From Sporomusaceae bacterium (GTDB lineage Bacteria; Bacillota_C; Negativicutes; Sporomusales_B; UBA7701): a stretch of DNA of 56,536 nt. This document shows positions 9,034 to 16,617 of this stretch, piece after piece (position 1 is the first letter of the stretch; each line of letters opens with the position of its first letter). Below the pieces are notes generated by a model that did not search any database, had not been told where the DNA came from, and saw only the letters and a list, made by a program, of their open reading frames with translations. The stretch is taken from positions 1-56,536 of the forward strand of contig JALHDI010000004.1 of the NCBI GenBank assembly GCA_022839045.1, given 5' to 3'. A program made the translations under genes and the position numbers.

Positions 9034-9327
9034 ATGCTGCGGCGTTATTGGCTCATACTTCTCGTAATGGCTCTGCTCACCCCCCTCGGCCTGCTGGCGG
9101 AGGGAACCGCCTGGGGCGAATGGGGCGCCGAAGACCTGGCGGCGACGCTCGGCTTCGTGCCGAAAGGCATCGACCAGGCCGCCTCCTGGTGGCAGGCCCT
9201 GCTCCCCGACTACAGCGTCAAAGGCTTGGGCGAAAGAGCGGGATACGTCATATCCGCCTTCCTCGGTTCGGCGCTCGTTTATCTGGTCGCCATGGCCTAC
9301 ATGAAAGCGATAGCGAGGTCCAAATGA
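9034..9327 (+). CDS. PDGLE-domain protein, CbiN-like accessory subunit
   Basis: 97 residues with a membrane helix at each end (about 5-22 and 74-92). The region LTPLGLLAEGTAWGEWG is the characteristic stretch of the PDGLE-type proteins that replace or accompany CbiN next to cbiM. It would sit beside CbiM in the membrane and assist metal loading. It begins 11 bases after cbiM with GAGGAGGG as ribosome-binding site, and its TGA overlaps the ATG of cbiQ. Confidence 0.85.
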   Translation: MLRRYWLILLVMALLTPLGLLAEGTAWGEWGAEDLAATLGFVPKGIDQAASWWQALLPDYSVKGLGERAGYVISAFLGSALVYLVAMAYMKAIARSK

Positions 9328-10271
9328 CATCTTTGCCCACCTGGCTTTCCACAGGCGAGCCGAGCCCGCTGCCGGCGGCCAAGCGCCGCTGGCGGCGGGC
9401 CGATTATTTGACCCAAACCCTCGCCGACATCCAGAGCATAATGGCCGAAGACATGCTCCAGACCGGGGTCGCCGCCCGCCCGGGCCTACTCCAGCCGCTC
9501 GAGCCGCGCGTCAAAATCGCCGGTACCGTACTGCTCCTGCTCGCTGTGGCGCTCACGGCCAGCATCCCGGCGCTGGCCGCCGTCCATGGCCTGCTGCTCC
9601 TCACGGCGATCGCCTCGGGCATCGGTCCGCGGGCCTACCTAATCCGGGTCTGGCTGCCGGCCCTCATCTTCGCCGGCCTCGTCGTCCTGCCGGCCGCATT
9701 CAGCTGGGTTACCCCCGGCGACCCTCTCCTCTACGTCTACCGCGGGGCCGAACGGCACATCGGCCCGCTCGCCCTTCCCGCCGACCTCGCCGTCACCAGG
9801 CAGGGCCTTGCCGCCGCCGCCATGGTGCTGCTGCGCTCGGCCGCCTCCCTCGGCCTCGTAATACTGCTCGTCAAAACCACCCGCTGGCCTGTTCTCACCA
9901 AAGCCATCCAGGCCCTTGGCATTCCCGCCGTCTTCGTCATGGTGCTCGAACTAACCTACCGCTACCTCTTCCTCTTTCTCCTCCTGCTGGCCGACTTTCT
10001 CCTAGGCCGGCGCAGCCGCCTGGTCGGCGGCGAGACCGCCATGGCAAAACTGGAATGGATTGGTGGCACGCTGGCAGGCTTTTTGCGCCTGGCCGGCGAA
10101 TACAGCCGGGAAATAGCCGCCGCCATGACGGCGCGCGGCTTCGGCGGCGCGGGCCAACATGCGCCCGCCGTGCGCCCCGGACTGGGCGAAGCCGTTTACC
10201 TGGCCGCCGTCATCGGCACCTGTTTTATACTGCTGGGGGGCATTCATCTTGGCAAATACGCCGGTCTTTGA
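9324..10271 (+). CDS. cbiQ: energy-coupling factor transporter transmembrane subunit CbiQ
   Basis: 315 residues. The chosen ATG overlaps the upstream stop as ATGA; a longer in-frame extension would run through the preceding gene and is rejected. Several hydrophobic helices (about 65-105, 170-185, 205-230, 285-305) alternate with the cytoplasmic coupling segments, of which AAAMTARGFGGAG is the conserved A-R-G coupling motif of EcfT/CbiQ proteins that contacts the ATPase. It couples ATP hydrolysis by CbiO to metal transfer through CbiM. The next gene begins inside its last codons. Confidence 0.92.
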   Translation: MTSLPTWLSTGEPSPLPAAKRRWRRADYLTQTLADIQSIMAEDMLQTGVAARPGLLQPLEPRVKIAGTVLLLLAVALTASIPALAAVHGLLLLTAIASGIGPRAYLIRVWLPALIFAGLVVLPAAFSWVTPGDPLLYVYRGAERHIGPLALPADLAVTRQGLAAAAMVLLRSAASLGLVILLVKTTRWPVLTKAIQALGIPAVFVMVLELTYRYLFLFLLLLADFLLGRRSRLVGGETAMAKLEWIGGTLAGFLRLAGEYSREIAAAMTARGFGGAGQHAPAVRPGLGEAVYLAAVIGTCFILLGGIHLGKYAGL

Positions 10272-11076
10272 ACTTAACGACGTCAGCTACGCCTACCGTC
10301 CCGGCGAGGACGCCCTCAGAGGCGTAACCATCACCATCGCCGCCGGCGAGCGGGTCGCCCTCCTCGGCCCCAACGGCTGCGGCAAATCCACCCTCGAAAA
10401 GGTGCTCGCCGGCCTCATCTTTCCGACCGGACGGGTTACCGCCTTCGGCCGGCCCGTCACCTGCCAGGCGATGCGCGACGACGCCTTCGCCGCCGCTTTC
10501 CGGCGCAGGGTGGGCTTCGTCTTTCAGAACGCCGACGTCCAGATATTCTGCGCCAGCGTCCTCGACGAGATCATGTTCGGCCCCCTTGCCCTCGGGCTGG
10601 CCCCGGCCGAAGCGCGGCGCCGGGCCGACGAAATAATGGCCTTCGTGGGCATCGTCCCCCTCGCCGACCGCATGCCCCATCACCTCAGCGGCGGCGAAAA
10701 GAAAAAGGTCGCCATCGCCGCCGTGCTGGCCGTCAACCCGGACGTCCTCATCCTCGACGAACCGACCAACGGCCTCGACCCCCGCACCCAGCGGTGGATG
10801 CTCGAAGCGCTCGCCCAACTGGCCGCCGCCGGCAAGACCATCATCACCGCCACCCATCACCTCGACACCGTCAGCGAACTGGCCGAACGGGTCATCGTCA
10901 TGAACGAGGCCCACACCATCGCCGCCGACGGCCGTCCGGCCGACATCCTCCAGAACCGTGAACTGCTGCTGGCCGCCAACCTCATCGACGAACGCTACCA
11001 CGTCCACCTCCACGGCGACGACGGCCACGTCCACATCCACCGCCACGAAGAACCAAGCCCCGGACGCCGAACCTGA
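10249..11076 (+). CDS. cbiO: cobalt/nickel ECF transporter ATP-binding protein CbiO with His-rich tail
   Basis: 275 residues from the TTG at 10249, which has GGGGGG upstream; an in-frame ATG at 10159 lies deep in cbiQ and encodes no family sequence. Walker A GPNGCGKST, Q-loop FQNADVQIF, signature LSGGEKKKV, Walker B VLILDEPTNGLD and switch His in TATHHLD are all intact. The C-terminus YHVHLHGDDGHVHIHRHEE holds seven histidines in a 19-residue stretch, a likely metal-binding tail beyond the usual ATPase fold. It supplies energy to the CbiM-CbiQ complex. The start overlaps cbiQ by 23 bases, showing translational coupling. Confidence 0.94.
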   Translation: MANTPVFELNDVSYAYRPGEDALRGVTITIAAGERVALLGPNGCGKSTLEKVLAGLIFPTGRVTAFGRPVTCQAMRDDAFAAAFRRRVGFVFQNADVQIFCASVLDEIMFGPLALGLAPAEARRRADEIMAFVGIVPLADRMPHHLSGGEKKKVAIAAVLAVNPDVLILDEPTNGLDPRTQRWMLEALAQLAAAGKTIITATHHLDTVSELAERVIVMNEAHTIAADGRPADILQNRELLLAANLIDERYHVHLHGDDGHVHIHRHEEPSPGRRT

Positions 11077-11094
11077 ACCCAGGGAGAGAAGCGA

Positions 11095-11742
11095 ATGCAC
11101 GCCGAACAATTCTGCCGCGCCCTCGCAGATGAACTCGCCGGGCGCTACCTCAAAATCCAGAACGAGACCGATTACTTCGCCGCCGCCGTCGTCGTGACCC
11201 TCGTGCCTCAGGACGGCGAACTGGCGGTCCTCTTCGAAGTGCGCGCCTCCCAACTCGCCTGGCAGCCGGGAGAAATATGCTTCCCCGGCGGGAAGATCGA
11301 GGCCGCCGACGCCGACCCGCAGCACGCCGCGGTGCGGGAAGCCTACGAGGAACTCGGCCTGCCGCCCGGCAGCCTGCGTCTCCTCGGGCCGCTCGACTAC
11401 CTCGTCAGCCCCATCGGCGTCATCATCTATCCCTTCGCCGGCTACATCGCCGACCCGGCCGCGATCAGGCCCGCGGCCGGCGAAGTCGCTGAAGTCTTCA
11501 CCGTCCCTTTGAAATTCTTCCTCGACAACGAGCCCCTCTCCGCCGACATGGAGGTCGCCACCCGGCCGCTGCCCGGCTTCCCCACCGAGCTCATCCCCGG
11601 CTACACGCGCGACTGGCGCCGCCGCGCCGCCTACCCAGTCCTTTTCTACCGCTACGGGAAGTACGTCATCTGGGGCCTGACGGCGAGGGTGATGTACAGC
11701 TTCGTCGAGATCTGCCGCGAAATGCGGGGAGAAACTGGCTAG
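11095..11742 (+). CDS. NUDIX hydrolase, CoA pyrophosphatase-like
   Basis: 215 residues. The Nudix box reads GGKIEAADADPQHAAVREAYEELGL (about 64-88; split here only as motif name), matching GX5EX7REUXEEXGU. The preceding LFEVRASQLAWQPGEICFPGG resembles the CoA-diphosphatase subgroup, which cuts CoA and its derivatives to 3',5'-ADP and phosphopantetheine. The subgroup call is moderate; other diphosphates are possible. It begins 18 bases after cbiO with CAGGGAGAG as ribosome-binding site, so it is the last gene of that transcript. Confidence 0.85.
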   Translation: MHAEQFCRALADELAGRYLKIQNETDYFAAAVVVTLVPQDGELAVLFEVRASQLAWQPGEICFPGGKIEAADADPQHAAVREAYEELGLPPGSLRLLGPLDYLVSPIGVIIYPFAGYIADPAAIRPAAGEVAEVFTVPLKFFLDNEPLSADMEVATRPLPGFPTELIPGYTRDWRRRAAYPVLFYRYGKYVIWGLTARVMYSFVEICREMRGETG

Positions 11743-11774
11743 CAGCCTTACAGGAAAATACCCGGCAACAATAA

Positions 11775-11801
11775 GGAGGGACTCTTGAACAGAGTCCCTC
11801 C
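11775..11801. terminator. hairpin between convergent genes
   Basis: GGAGGGACTCT-tgaac-AGAGTCCCTCC is a perfect 11-bp stem between the stops of the NUDIX gene and the converging LarA-like gene. There is no long T run, so termination efficiency is uncertain. Confidence 0.6.
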
Positions 11802-11845
11802 CCGGCTTCTTGTATGCTGACCTTGTGGAAAACCGTCCCCCAAAA

Positions 11846-13150
11846 CTACTGCACATCGAGCACCGTGTACCGGCCGTAGGGAACGAAAGCCACTCTGGCG
11901 TCCGCTCCATGCTTGGCCAGGGCACGCTGATAAGCCTGCTCGACGTCGCCGTACACCTCAAACCCGATGTCGCGGGCGAAAGTATGGTTCGCGGGCAATG
12001 TCACGATCTTCACATCGGCATGAAGCATCGCTTCATAAACCTTATACCAGATACACCCGGCCCAAAGCTCGCTCGACTTGTCGTAGAACGAGGCGAGAAC
12101 CCGCTCGTGGTTCGCGGGCGTCGCCGGCATATACGGCTTCATGATATCCCAGAGAGCGAACCCCGGCCAGTCATGATAACCCGGACAAGGGGACGCAAAG
12201 ATAATCGTACCCCCCGGTTTCACGATCGGCAGGCAGTTGACGATCGCCCAGCCGGTGTGGAAGAAAAGGTGATCGGTAGGGGCTGACGAGCCGGTGATGA
12301 CAATATCGGCCTTGCGGTCCTTGAACTGGGACGCGTCGAACCGGTAAACCTTGTCATAAACCTTGATCGCTTCCCGGTGGGCCGCCACAAAATCGCCGGC
12401 GTTCACGTACACGGCCTCGAACTGGTTATTGACGATCAGATTGATGCCCATGCCGATGCCGGCCAGGCGGGCGGCCTCATACTTATCGCTTTGCATACGG
12501 CACTCGTTATTACCGGGCACGCAATCGGGGGCCAGCGCCATGATATGATTATACTCGATAGTATCGTTGCCCGCGACCGCCGGGATAATCATTCCCGAAC
12601 CGCCATATCCCCAGAGCGTTGCCTGCGTCGTTGCCACGGCTATGATGACATCGGCCTCGGCGACCTTGCGGTGAACCCGTACCGCCACCCCGGAAGACGT
12701 AATCCCTTTGTATACATAATTTTCCGGTTCGCTGACATCGTTGCAGAAAATTTCGACCCCGCTCTTTATAACCTCCGGGCCGAACTTTTCGGCGATTTCC
12801 CCGGGCGAGAGAGGGGGGACCTTTCCGCAGCCGATCACGATCGTCGGCGTCGCCCCGGCCTGTTTGATTTTGGCCAGGAGCCAAGGGACGATCTCGTTCA
12901 CCGGAGCCTGGCGAAATTGGTTTTCCGTGATAATGGTCACCTTTCGGGCGCCGGCGAGGAGCTGCGATAATTGCTTGCCATCCACCGGATTTTCGGCCGC
13001 CTTGGCAAGCGCGCCGACAAGATCTTTGACCGCCGACGGTTCGTCGGGAATGAACGAGCCGGCAAGATTCTTGTCGTCAACCTTAAGGTCCAGGAATACT
13101 CCCCGGTCTTCCGCGGTCTCATAAGGAATCTTCAACGTTGTGGCCGCCAT
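11846..13150 (-). CDS. LarA-like (lactate racemase-family, DUF2088) protein
   Basis: 434 residues, resembling the LarA superfamily of nickel-pincer-cofactor racemases and epimerases. Seen: an N-terminal domain with KVTIITENQFRQAP where canonical LarA has a SDxTRP-type loop, IVIGCGKVPPLSPGEIAEKFG, AEADVIIAVATTQATLWGYGGSGMIIPAVAG (cofactor-binding region) and a C-terminal domain with NCLPIVKPGGTIIFASPCPGY. The loop differences mean it is probably not lactate racemase itself; the family acts on diverse 2-hydroxy acids. ATG start with GGGAGGG ten bases upstream. The Co/Ni importer is convergent with it. No larB, larC or larE is present in the window. Confidence 0.75.
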   Translation of the reverse strand: MAATTLKIPYETAEDRGVFLDLKVDDKNLAGSFIPDEPSAVKDLVGALAKAAENPVDGKQLSQLLAGARKVTIITENQFRQAPVNEIVPWLLAKIKQAGATPTIVIGCGKVPPLSPGEIAEKFGPEVIKSGVEIFCNDVSEPENYVYKGITSSGVAVRVHRKVAEADVIIAVATTQATLWGYGGSGMIIPAVAGNDTIEYNHIMALAPDCVPGNNECRMQSDKYEAARLAGIGMGINLIVNNQFEAVYVNAGDFVAAHREAIKVYDKVYRFDASQFKDRKADIVITGSSAPTDHLFFHTGWAIVNCLPIVKPGGTIIFASPCPGYHDWPGFALWDIMKPYMPATPANHERVLASFYDKSSELWAGCIWYKVYEAMLHADVKIVTLPANHTFARDIGFEVYGDVEQAYQRALAKHGADARVAFVPYGRYTVLDVQ

Positions 13151-13329
13151 GTTTGACCCTCCCGTGCAAATTTATTTGTTCGGCGCTACTGAACGCCGAC
13201 GTAGCCACGACGAAGGGCGAGGAGAATGTTATGTGCGATAATGTCGGACGTAGTTCGCGTTTTCTGTAATTCTTATTCTTTATCCCCCATACAATTCCTG
13301 CATAACATGGCAATCTTTCACACAATATA

Positions 13330-13357
13330 AAAACCCCCTGCCTGCGCAGAGGGTTTT
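13330..13357 (-). terminator. terminator after small unknown gene
   Basis: AAAACCCTCTGC-gcag-GCAGGGGGTTTT on the minus strand with one mismatch, followed by T-rich sequence. It lies ten bases beyond the stop of the gene ending at 13367. The plus side also has a TTTTCTTTTTT run, so it may work in both directions. Confidence 0.8.
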
Positions 13358-13366
13358 CTTTTTTCT

Positions 13367-13639
13367 TCAGAAGGCGCCGCAGCCGGCGATCCGCCAGGTG
13401 TGCCCGTGCATGACCTCGTTATAGAGATCGCTCAAGGTGGCGAACATCGTCGTCCGCTTCGGCGAGCGTTTTTTGGTCAGCAGCGAGAACTTGAACCAGC
13501 GCCCGTCGCGGGATAGGTGATACAGGGCGTTGTTGATCTCCAGCAAAATCGCCTTGGTGGGAGAACTGCTGAGCGCGTCCTCGATAGCCTTGACCGCTCT
13601 CCCGTCAAGTGGCGGTAGGGAAAAGACCTTGTCTTGCAT
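13367..13639 (-). CDS. small hypothetical protein
   Basis: 90 residues if translation begins at the ATG at 13639, which has AGGGAG ten bases upstream; a TTG eleven codons earlier lacks a ribosome-binding site. The sequence begins MQDKVFSLPPLDGRAVKAIED, is basic in the middle (KKRSPKRTT) and has no membrane helix or signal peptide. I do not recognise the family. It has its own terminator and is monocistronic. Confidence 0.6.
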   Translation of the reverse strand: MQDKVFSLPPLDGRAVKAIEDALSSSPTKAILLEINNALYHLSRDGRWFKFSLLTKKRSPKRTTMFATLSDLYNEVMHGHTWRIAGCGAF

Positions 13640-14010
13640 AGTACCCACGCTCCCTATCGTTACTCTATGCAATTGTCACACTAATATTATATCATTCGGG
13701 CTGTCAGAACGCGTCGAACCAAAAGGGCAAAAAACGGCGCCAGCGAATCTGAACGAAGAGGAGAACGGTTTTCCTCTCCCGGAGGCAATATTCTGACAAT
13801 AATTCGCGGCTGGTTGGCAGTAGACAGAAGAACAGGTCTGCTTTCCCCCGGCGCACCGCCTGCAAAAACCGGTGCCGGAGCCGGATACGGTGTCGGCCGC
13901 GGGTGGACAAGCCGGCCGGCACCGGCAGCCCGCGCGAGCAACGACCGGCGCGCATAAGAAAACCGTCCCCGCCAATACTAACGGTAAACATCAGGCGGAG
14001 GGGATGCGAC
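13640..14010. other. intergenic region between divergent genes
   Basis: Short frames cross this stretch but none has a good start with a ribosome-binding site or a recognisable product. It contains an AT-rich ATATTATATCATT segment near 13682 that may carry the promoter of the small minus-strand gene. The GGCGGAGGGG at about 13994-14003 belongs to the GH18 gene. Confidence 0.4.
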
Positions 14011-15081
14011 ATGCGGTACTTCAAAACAATCACCATACTCTTGCTGCTGATATTCGTGGCCGTCGCCGTAGCTGCGGCCGGGGGCTGCATGAAAAAGCCG
14101 GCCCCCAAACCCCTGCCGGGCACCCCCGGGGCAGTGACCAAGCCGCCGCGGATGGTGGTCGGCTACTACGAGAACCCCTGGCCCGGGACCCCGGAAAAAA
14201 CCGGCTCCTTCCCGGCGATGAAAGCCTTCGCCAAGAGCATGTCCGCGGTTGGCCCCTTCTGGTACAAGGCCACCCCGGACGGCACGCTTGAGACCAAGGA
14301 CAGCCAGCAGGTCTACGACACCGCCAGGTCGCTCGGCCTCAAGCTGTACCCGCTCGTCACCAACAAGACCGGCTCCACCGACGCCGTCCTCGGCGACCCG
14401 GCCACCCGCACCAAGACGATCGGCAACATCGTCAAAGTCGTGCAGGAGAAAAACTACGACGGCATCAACATCGACTTCGAACTCCTGCCGCCCAAGCACC
14501 GCGACAACCTGACCGCCTTCATGGCCGAACTTTACCCGCAGATGAAAGCCATCAACAAGACACTCATCATCTCCGTCTTCCCCAAGGTCGACGTGCACGA
14601 GGACGTTTCAGGCGCCTACAACTACCCCGAACTGGCCAAGAACGCCGACTTCCTCCAGATCATGCTCTACGACAAACATTGGGCCACCTCCGAACCGGGG
14701 GCCGTCGCCCCCGTTGACTGGTACGACAAGAACCTCCAGTACGCCGTCGACAACGGCGGCGGCGCGCACAAGATCATCGCCGGCATCAGTGCCTACGGGT
14801 ACGACTGGAAAAAGGGCGACGAAGGCGAAACGGTCACCTACGTCAACGCCATCGTCAAGGCCGAGCAGAAAGGCGCCAAGATTCTTTACGACGAAAAAGC
14901 CCAGGCTCCCCACTACAGCTACGACGACCACGAAGTATGGTTCGAGGACAAACGGAGCACGGCCGCCAAACTCGACATCGTCGCCAAATACGACCCGGCG
15001 GGCATCGCCGTCTGGCGGCTCGGCCAGGAGCAGCCGGAGATCTGGCAGGTCATTGACCAGAAATTCCCCAAACAGCAATAA
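14011..15081 (+). CDS. glycoside hydrolase family 18 lipoprotein (YaaH-like)
   Basis: 356 residues from the ATG at 14011, chosen because it is preceded by GGCGGAGGGG and starts a clean lipoprotein signal: a hydrophobic helix (8-24) and lipobox AAGGC (Cys26). The rest is a GH18 barrel: GYYENPWPGT at the first strand and YDGINIDFELLPP with the catalytic Glu at the end of the DxxDxDxE-type motif (Asn at the second Asp position, common in spore and cell-wall GH18 enzymes). MLYDKHW and GISAYGYDWK follow the order of family strands. It likely acts outside the membrane on N-acetylglucosamine polymers such as peptidoglycan. YaaH and YdhD relatives act in spore cortex lysis, but the LysM repeats of those are absent here. 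Confidence 0.88.
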   Translation: MRYFKTITILLLLIFVAVAVAAAGGCMKKPAPKPLPGTPGAVTKPPRMVVGYYENPWPGTPEKTGSFPAMKAFAKSMSAVGPFWYKATPDGTLETKDSQQVYDTARSLGLKLYPLVTNKTGSTDAVLGDPATRTKTIGNIVKVVQEKNYDGINIDFELLPPKHRDNLTAFMAELYPQMKAINKTLIISVFPKVDVHEDVSGAYNYPELAKNADFLQIMLYDKHWATSEPGAVAPVDWYDKNLQYAVDNGGGAHKIIAGISAYGYDWKKGDEGETVTYVNAIVKAEQKGAKILYDEKAQAPHYSYDDHEVWFEDKRSTAAKLDIVAKYDPAGIAVWRLGQEQPEIWQVIDQKFPKQQ

Positions 15082-15096
15082 CGGGATCGCGAAAAA

Positions 15097-15127
15097 AAAA
15101 CCTGCCGGCTTTTGCGGCAGGTTTTTT
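15097..15127 (+). terminator. terminator after GH18 gene
   Basis: AAAACCTGCCG-gcttttg-CGGCAGGTTTT followed by further T residues, 16 bases after the GH18 stop codon. Confidence 0.92.
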
Positions 15128-15184
15128 CCTGTCCTGGTAAGAAATAATAATCATGCGAGAAGATAAGGGAAAGGCGGGAACATT

Positions 15185-15694
15185 TTGGAAAAAGTCTTGT
15201 TGCTGGTGGAGAACGGCTTCGAAGACGCCGAAGCCCTCTACCCGTATTACCGCATGCAGGAGGCCGGGTACGCCGTCGATGTCGTCGGGCCGGCCAAGGG
15301 AGCTGTCTACAAAGGCAAACACGGTTACCCGCTGACCGCGGCCCTGGCGCCCGAAGAAGTCGACATCGCCGCTTACATCGCCGTCATCATCCCCGGCGGC
15401 CAGGCCCCCGACCGGATGCGGATCAACGACGGGCTGGTCGAACTGGTCAAAGCCGCCCACGAGCGCAAACTGGTCATCGGCGCCATCTGCCACGGCCCCC
15501 AAATGCTCATCGAAGCCGACATCGTCCGCGGCCTCAACGTCACCTGCTACAAATCGGTACTAACCGACATCCTCAACGCCGGCGCCATCTATCACGACCT
15601 GCCGGCGATAATCGACGCCGGGATCGTCACCTCGAGGACCCCTGCCGACCTGCCGGAATTCTGCCGGCAGATCCTGGCCCTCTTGAAAAAATAA
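15185..15694 (+). CDS. DJ-1/PfpI family protein
   Basis: 169 residues starting from a TTG at 15185 with AAGGCGGG upstream. It matches the PfpI/YhbO type of the DJ-1 superfamily: [24 protein letters not shown] at the N-terminus with the conserved Glu, IIPGGQAPD, and the nucleophile elbow [10 protein letters not shown] with Cys102 followed by His. These proteins are reported as proteases or glyoxalase/deglycase-type stress proteins; the exact activity is not decided by sequence. The thiamine-binding gene follows after 16 bases, so they are probably co-transcribed. Confidence 0.88.
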   Translation: MEKVLLLVENGFEDAEALYPYYRMQEAGYAVDVVGPAKGAVYKGKHGYPLTAALAPEEVDIAAYIAVIIPGGQAPDRMRINDGLVELVKAAHERKLVIGAICHGPQMLIEADIVRGLNVTCYKSVLTDILNAGAIYHDLPAIIDAGIVTSRTPADLPEFCRQILALLKK

Positions 15695-15710
15695 ACAGGA
15701 GGTAATCACA

Positions 15711-16010
15711 ATGGCAATCGTCGAAGTAACGATCGCCCCGATGGGCACGGCCACGCCCAGCATCAGCAAATACGTGGCCGCCTGCCACAAGGTGCTCGAA
15801 GAAGCCACCGACCTCAAACACCAGCTCACCCCCATGGCTACCATCATTGAAGGTGACCTCGACCGCATCCTGGAGGTCATCCGCCGGATGCACGAAGTCC
15901 CCTTCGCCGCCGGCGCCCAGCGGGTCTCGACCCTCATTCGCGTCGACGACCGCCGCGACAAAGTATCCACCATGGCCGGCAAGGTCAAAGCAGTCACCGA
16001 TAAACTTTAA
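15711..16010 (+). CDS. MTH1187-family thiamine-binding protein (UPF0045)
   Basis: 99 residues with the compact ferredoxin-like fold of the MTH1187/YkoF-like family. The opening [11 protein letters not shown] and [15 protein letters not shown], then [24 protein letters not shown] and [17 protein letters not shown], match the family order. Members bind thiamine or its precursors in the cytoplasm, usually as tetramers. ATG start follows ACAGGAGG. It is flanked closely by the PfpI gene and the copZ-like gene, giving a three-gene stress/metal set. Confidence 0.88.
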   Translation: MAIVEVTIAPMGTATPSISKYVAACHKVLEEATDLKHQLTPMATIIEGDLDRILEVIRRMHEVPFAAGAQRVSTLIRVDDRRDKVSTMAGKVKAVTDKL

Positions 16011-16027
16011 TCAGGAGGGAAATAGCG

Positions 16028-16267
16028 ATGTGCAAAACCTGCGGCTGCCACGGCGGCAGCATCGAAAAAATGAACCTGACGGTCGAAGGCATGACCTGCA
16101 ACCACTGCAAAGCGGCGGTCGAAAAAGCCGTCCGCGCCCTGCCCGGCGTGATGGCGGCGGAAGTCGACCTGGCCGCCAAAACGCTCAAAATCGACTTCGA
16201 CGCCACCAAATCCAGCCTGGATGATGTAAAACGTGCGATCGACGAAGCCGGCTACAAAGTAGTATAG
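16028..16267 (+). CDS. heavy-metal-associated (HMA) domain protein, CopZ-like
   Basis: 79 residues. A short N-terminal extension with three cysteines (CKTCGC) precedes one HMA domain with the metal-binding loop GMTCNHC (Cys at about 25 and 28) and the usual VEKAVRALPGVMAAEVDL. It should bind Cu(I) or a similar soft metal and act as a cytoplasmic chaperone. The extra N-terminal Cys cluster is less common and may add a second site. No Cu-ATPase is adjacent; the partner must be elsewhere. Start ATG with TCAGGAGGG upstream. Confidence 0.9.
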   Translation: MCKTCGCHGGSIEKMNLTVEGMTCNHCKAAVEKAVRALPGVMAAEVDLAAKTLKIDFDATKSSLDDVKRAIDEAGYKVV

Positions 16268-16280
16268 CACAGCCCCGCAG

Positions 16281-16404
16281 CAGGCCGTTCAGAGTCCCCA
16301 GATGCCAGGCGCACCGCAGGCGGCGCTGCGACAGCGTACTTGGTTGCGTACGCCGAGCAAGCCGCCGAGGAGCAACGCCGCAGATGGGGGCTATCAACGG
16401 CCTG
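16281..16404 (-). repeat. structured intergenic repeat, copy A
   Basis: About 124 bp bounded by CAGGCCGTT and AACGGCCTG. Read on the minus strand it has the shared core CATCTGCGGCGTTGCTCC ... GCGTACG..GTACGC ... GGTGCGCC. It is the only one of seven copies oriented opposite to the preceding gene. Confidence 0.85.
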
Positions 16405-16429
16405 CCAATGTATTTGGCGCAGGTCCCGA

Positions 16430-16459
16430 TTGACGATTCGGCGCATAATTTGCTATACT
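16430..16459 (+). promoter_or_regulatory. sigma-A-like promoter immediately before a terminator
   Basis: TTGACG (16430-16435) and TATACT (16454-16459) are 18 bp apart. Transcription would begin near 16466, only a few bases before the terminator stem. Confidence 0.5.
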
Positions 16460-16469
16460 TTAATAAAAC

Positions 16470-16499
16470 GCCCCCCCACCCGACGGGGGCTTGTTTTTT
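16470..16499 (+). terminator. terminator
   Basis: GCCCCC-ccacccgac-GGGGGC followed by TTGTTTTTTA. It ends the copZ-like transcript after repeat copy A, and would also stop any transcript from the promoter at 16430. Confidence 0.85.
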
Positions 16500-16501
16500 A
16501 G

Positions 16502-16534
16502 GTCTATCAGTAAAGTATAAACTTTCTGATAGAC
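16502..16534. repeat. inverted repeat GTCTATCAG / CTGATAGAC
   Basis: Perfect 9-bp arms with an inner AAAG/CTTT pair around TATAAA, lying upstream of the LCP gene. It could be an operator or an RNA hairpin. A second short dyad, GGCTCGGCGAAGCC, follows at about 16571. Confidence 0.6.
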
Positions 16535-16617
16535 ATAAGTGCAACTATGGCTCCGCCTACGTCTAAGAGGCTCGGCGAAGCCAAGTTTTCTAATCCGCGA
16601 GAGGAGGACAACAACCC

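Noticed and set aside
10225..11961. 578-residue minus-strand open frame opposite cbiO and NUDIX
   Set aside because: It covers both genes and the terminator hairpin and has no domain or start signal.
13903..15081. Longer start of the GH18 protein at 13903
   Set aside because: The extra 36 residues are hydrophilic and Arg-rich, would precede the signal peptide, and have no ribosome-binding site; the ATG at 14011 has both.
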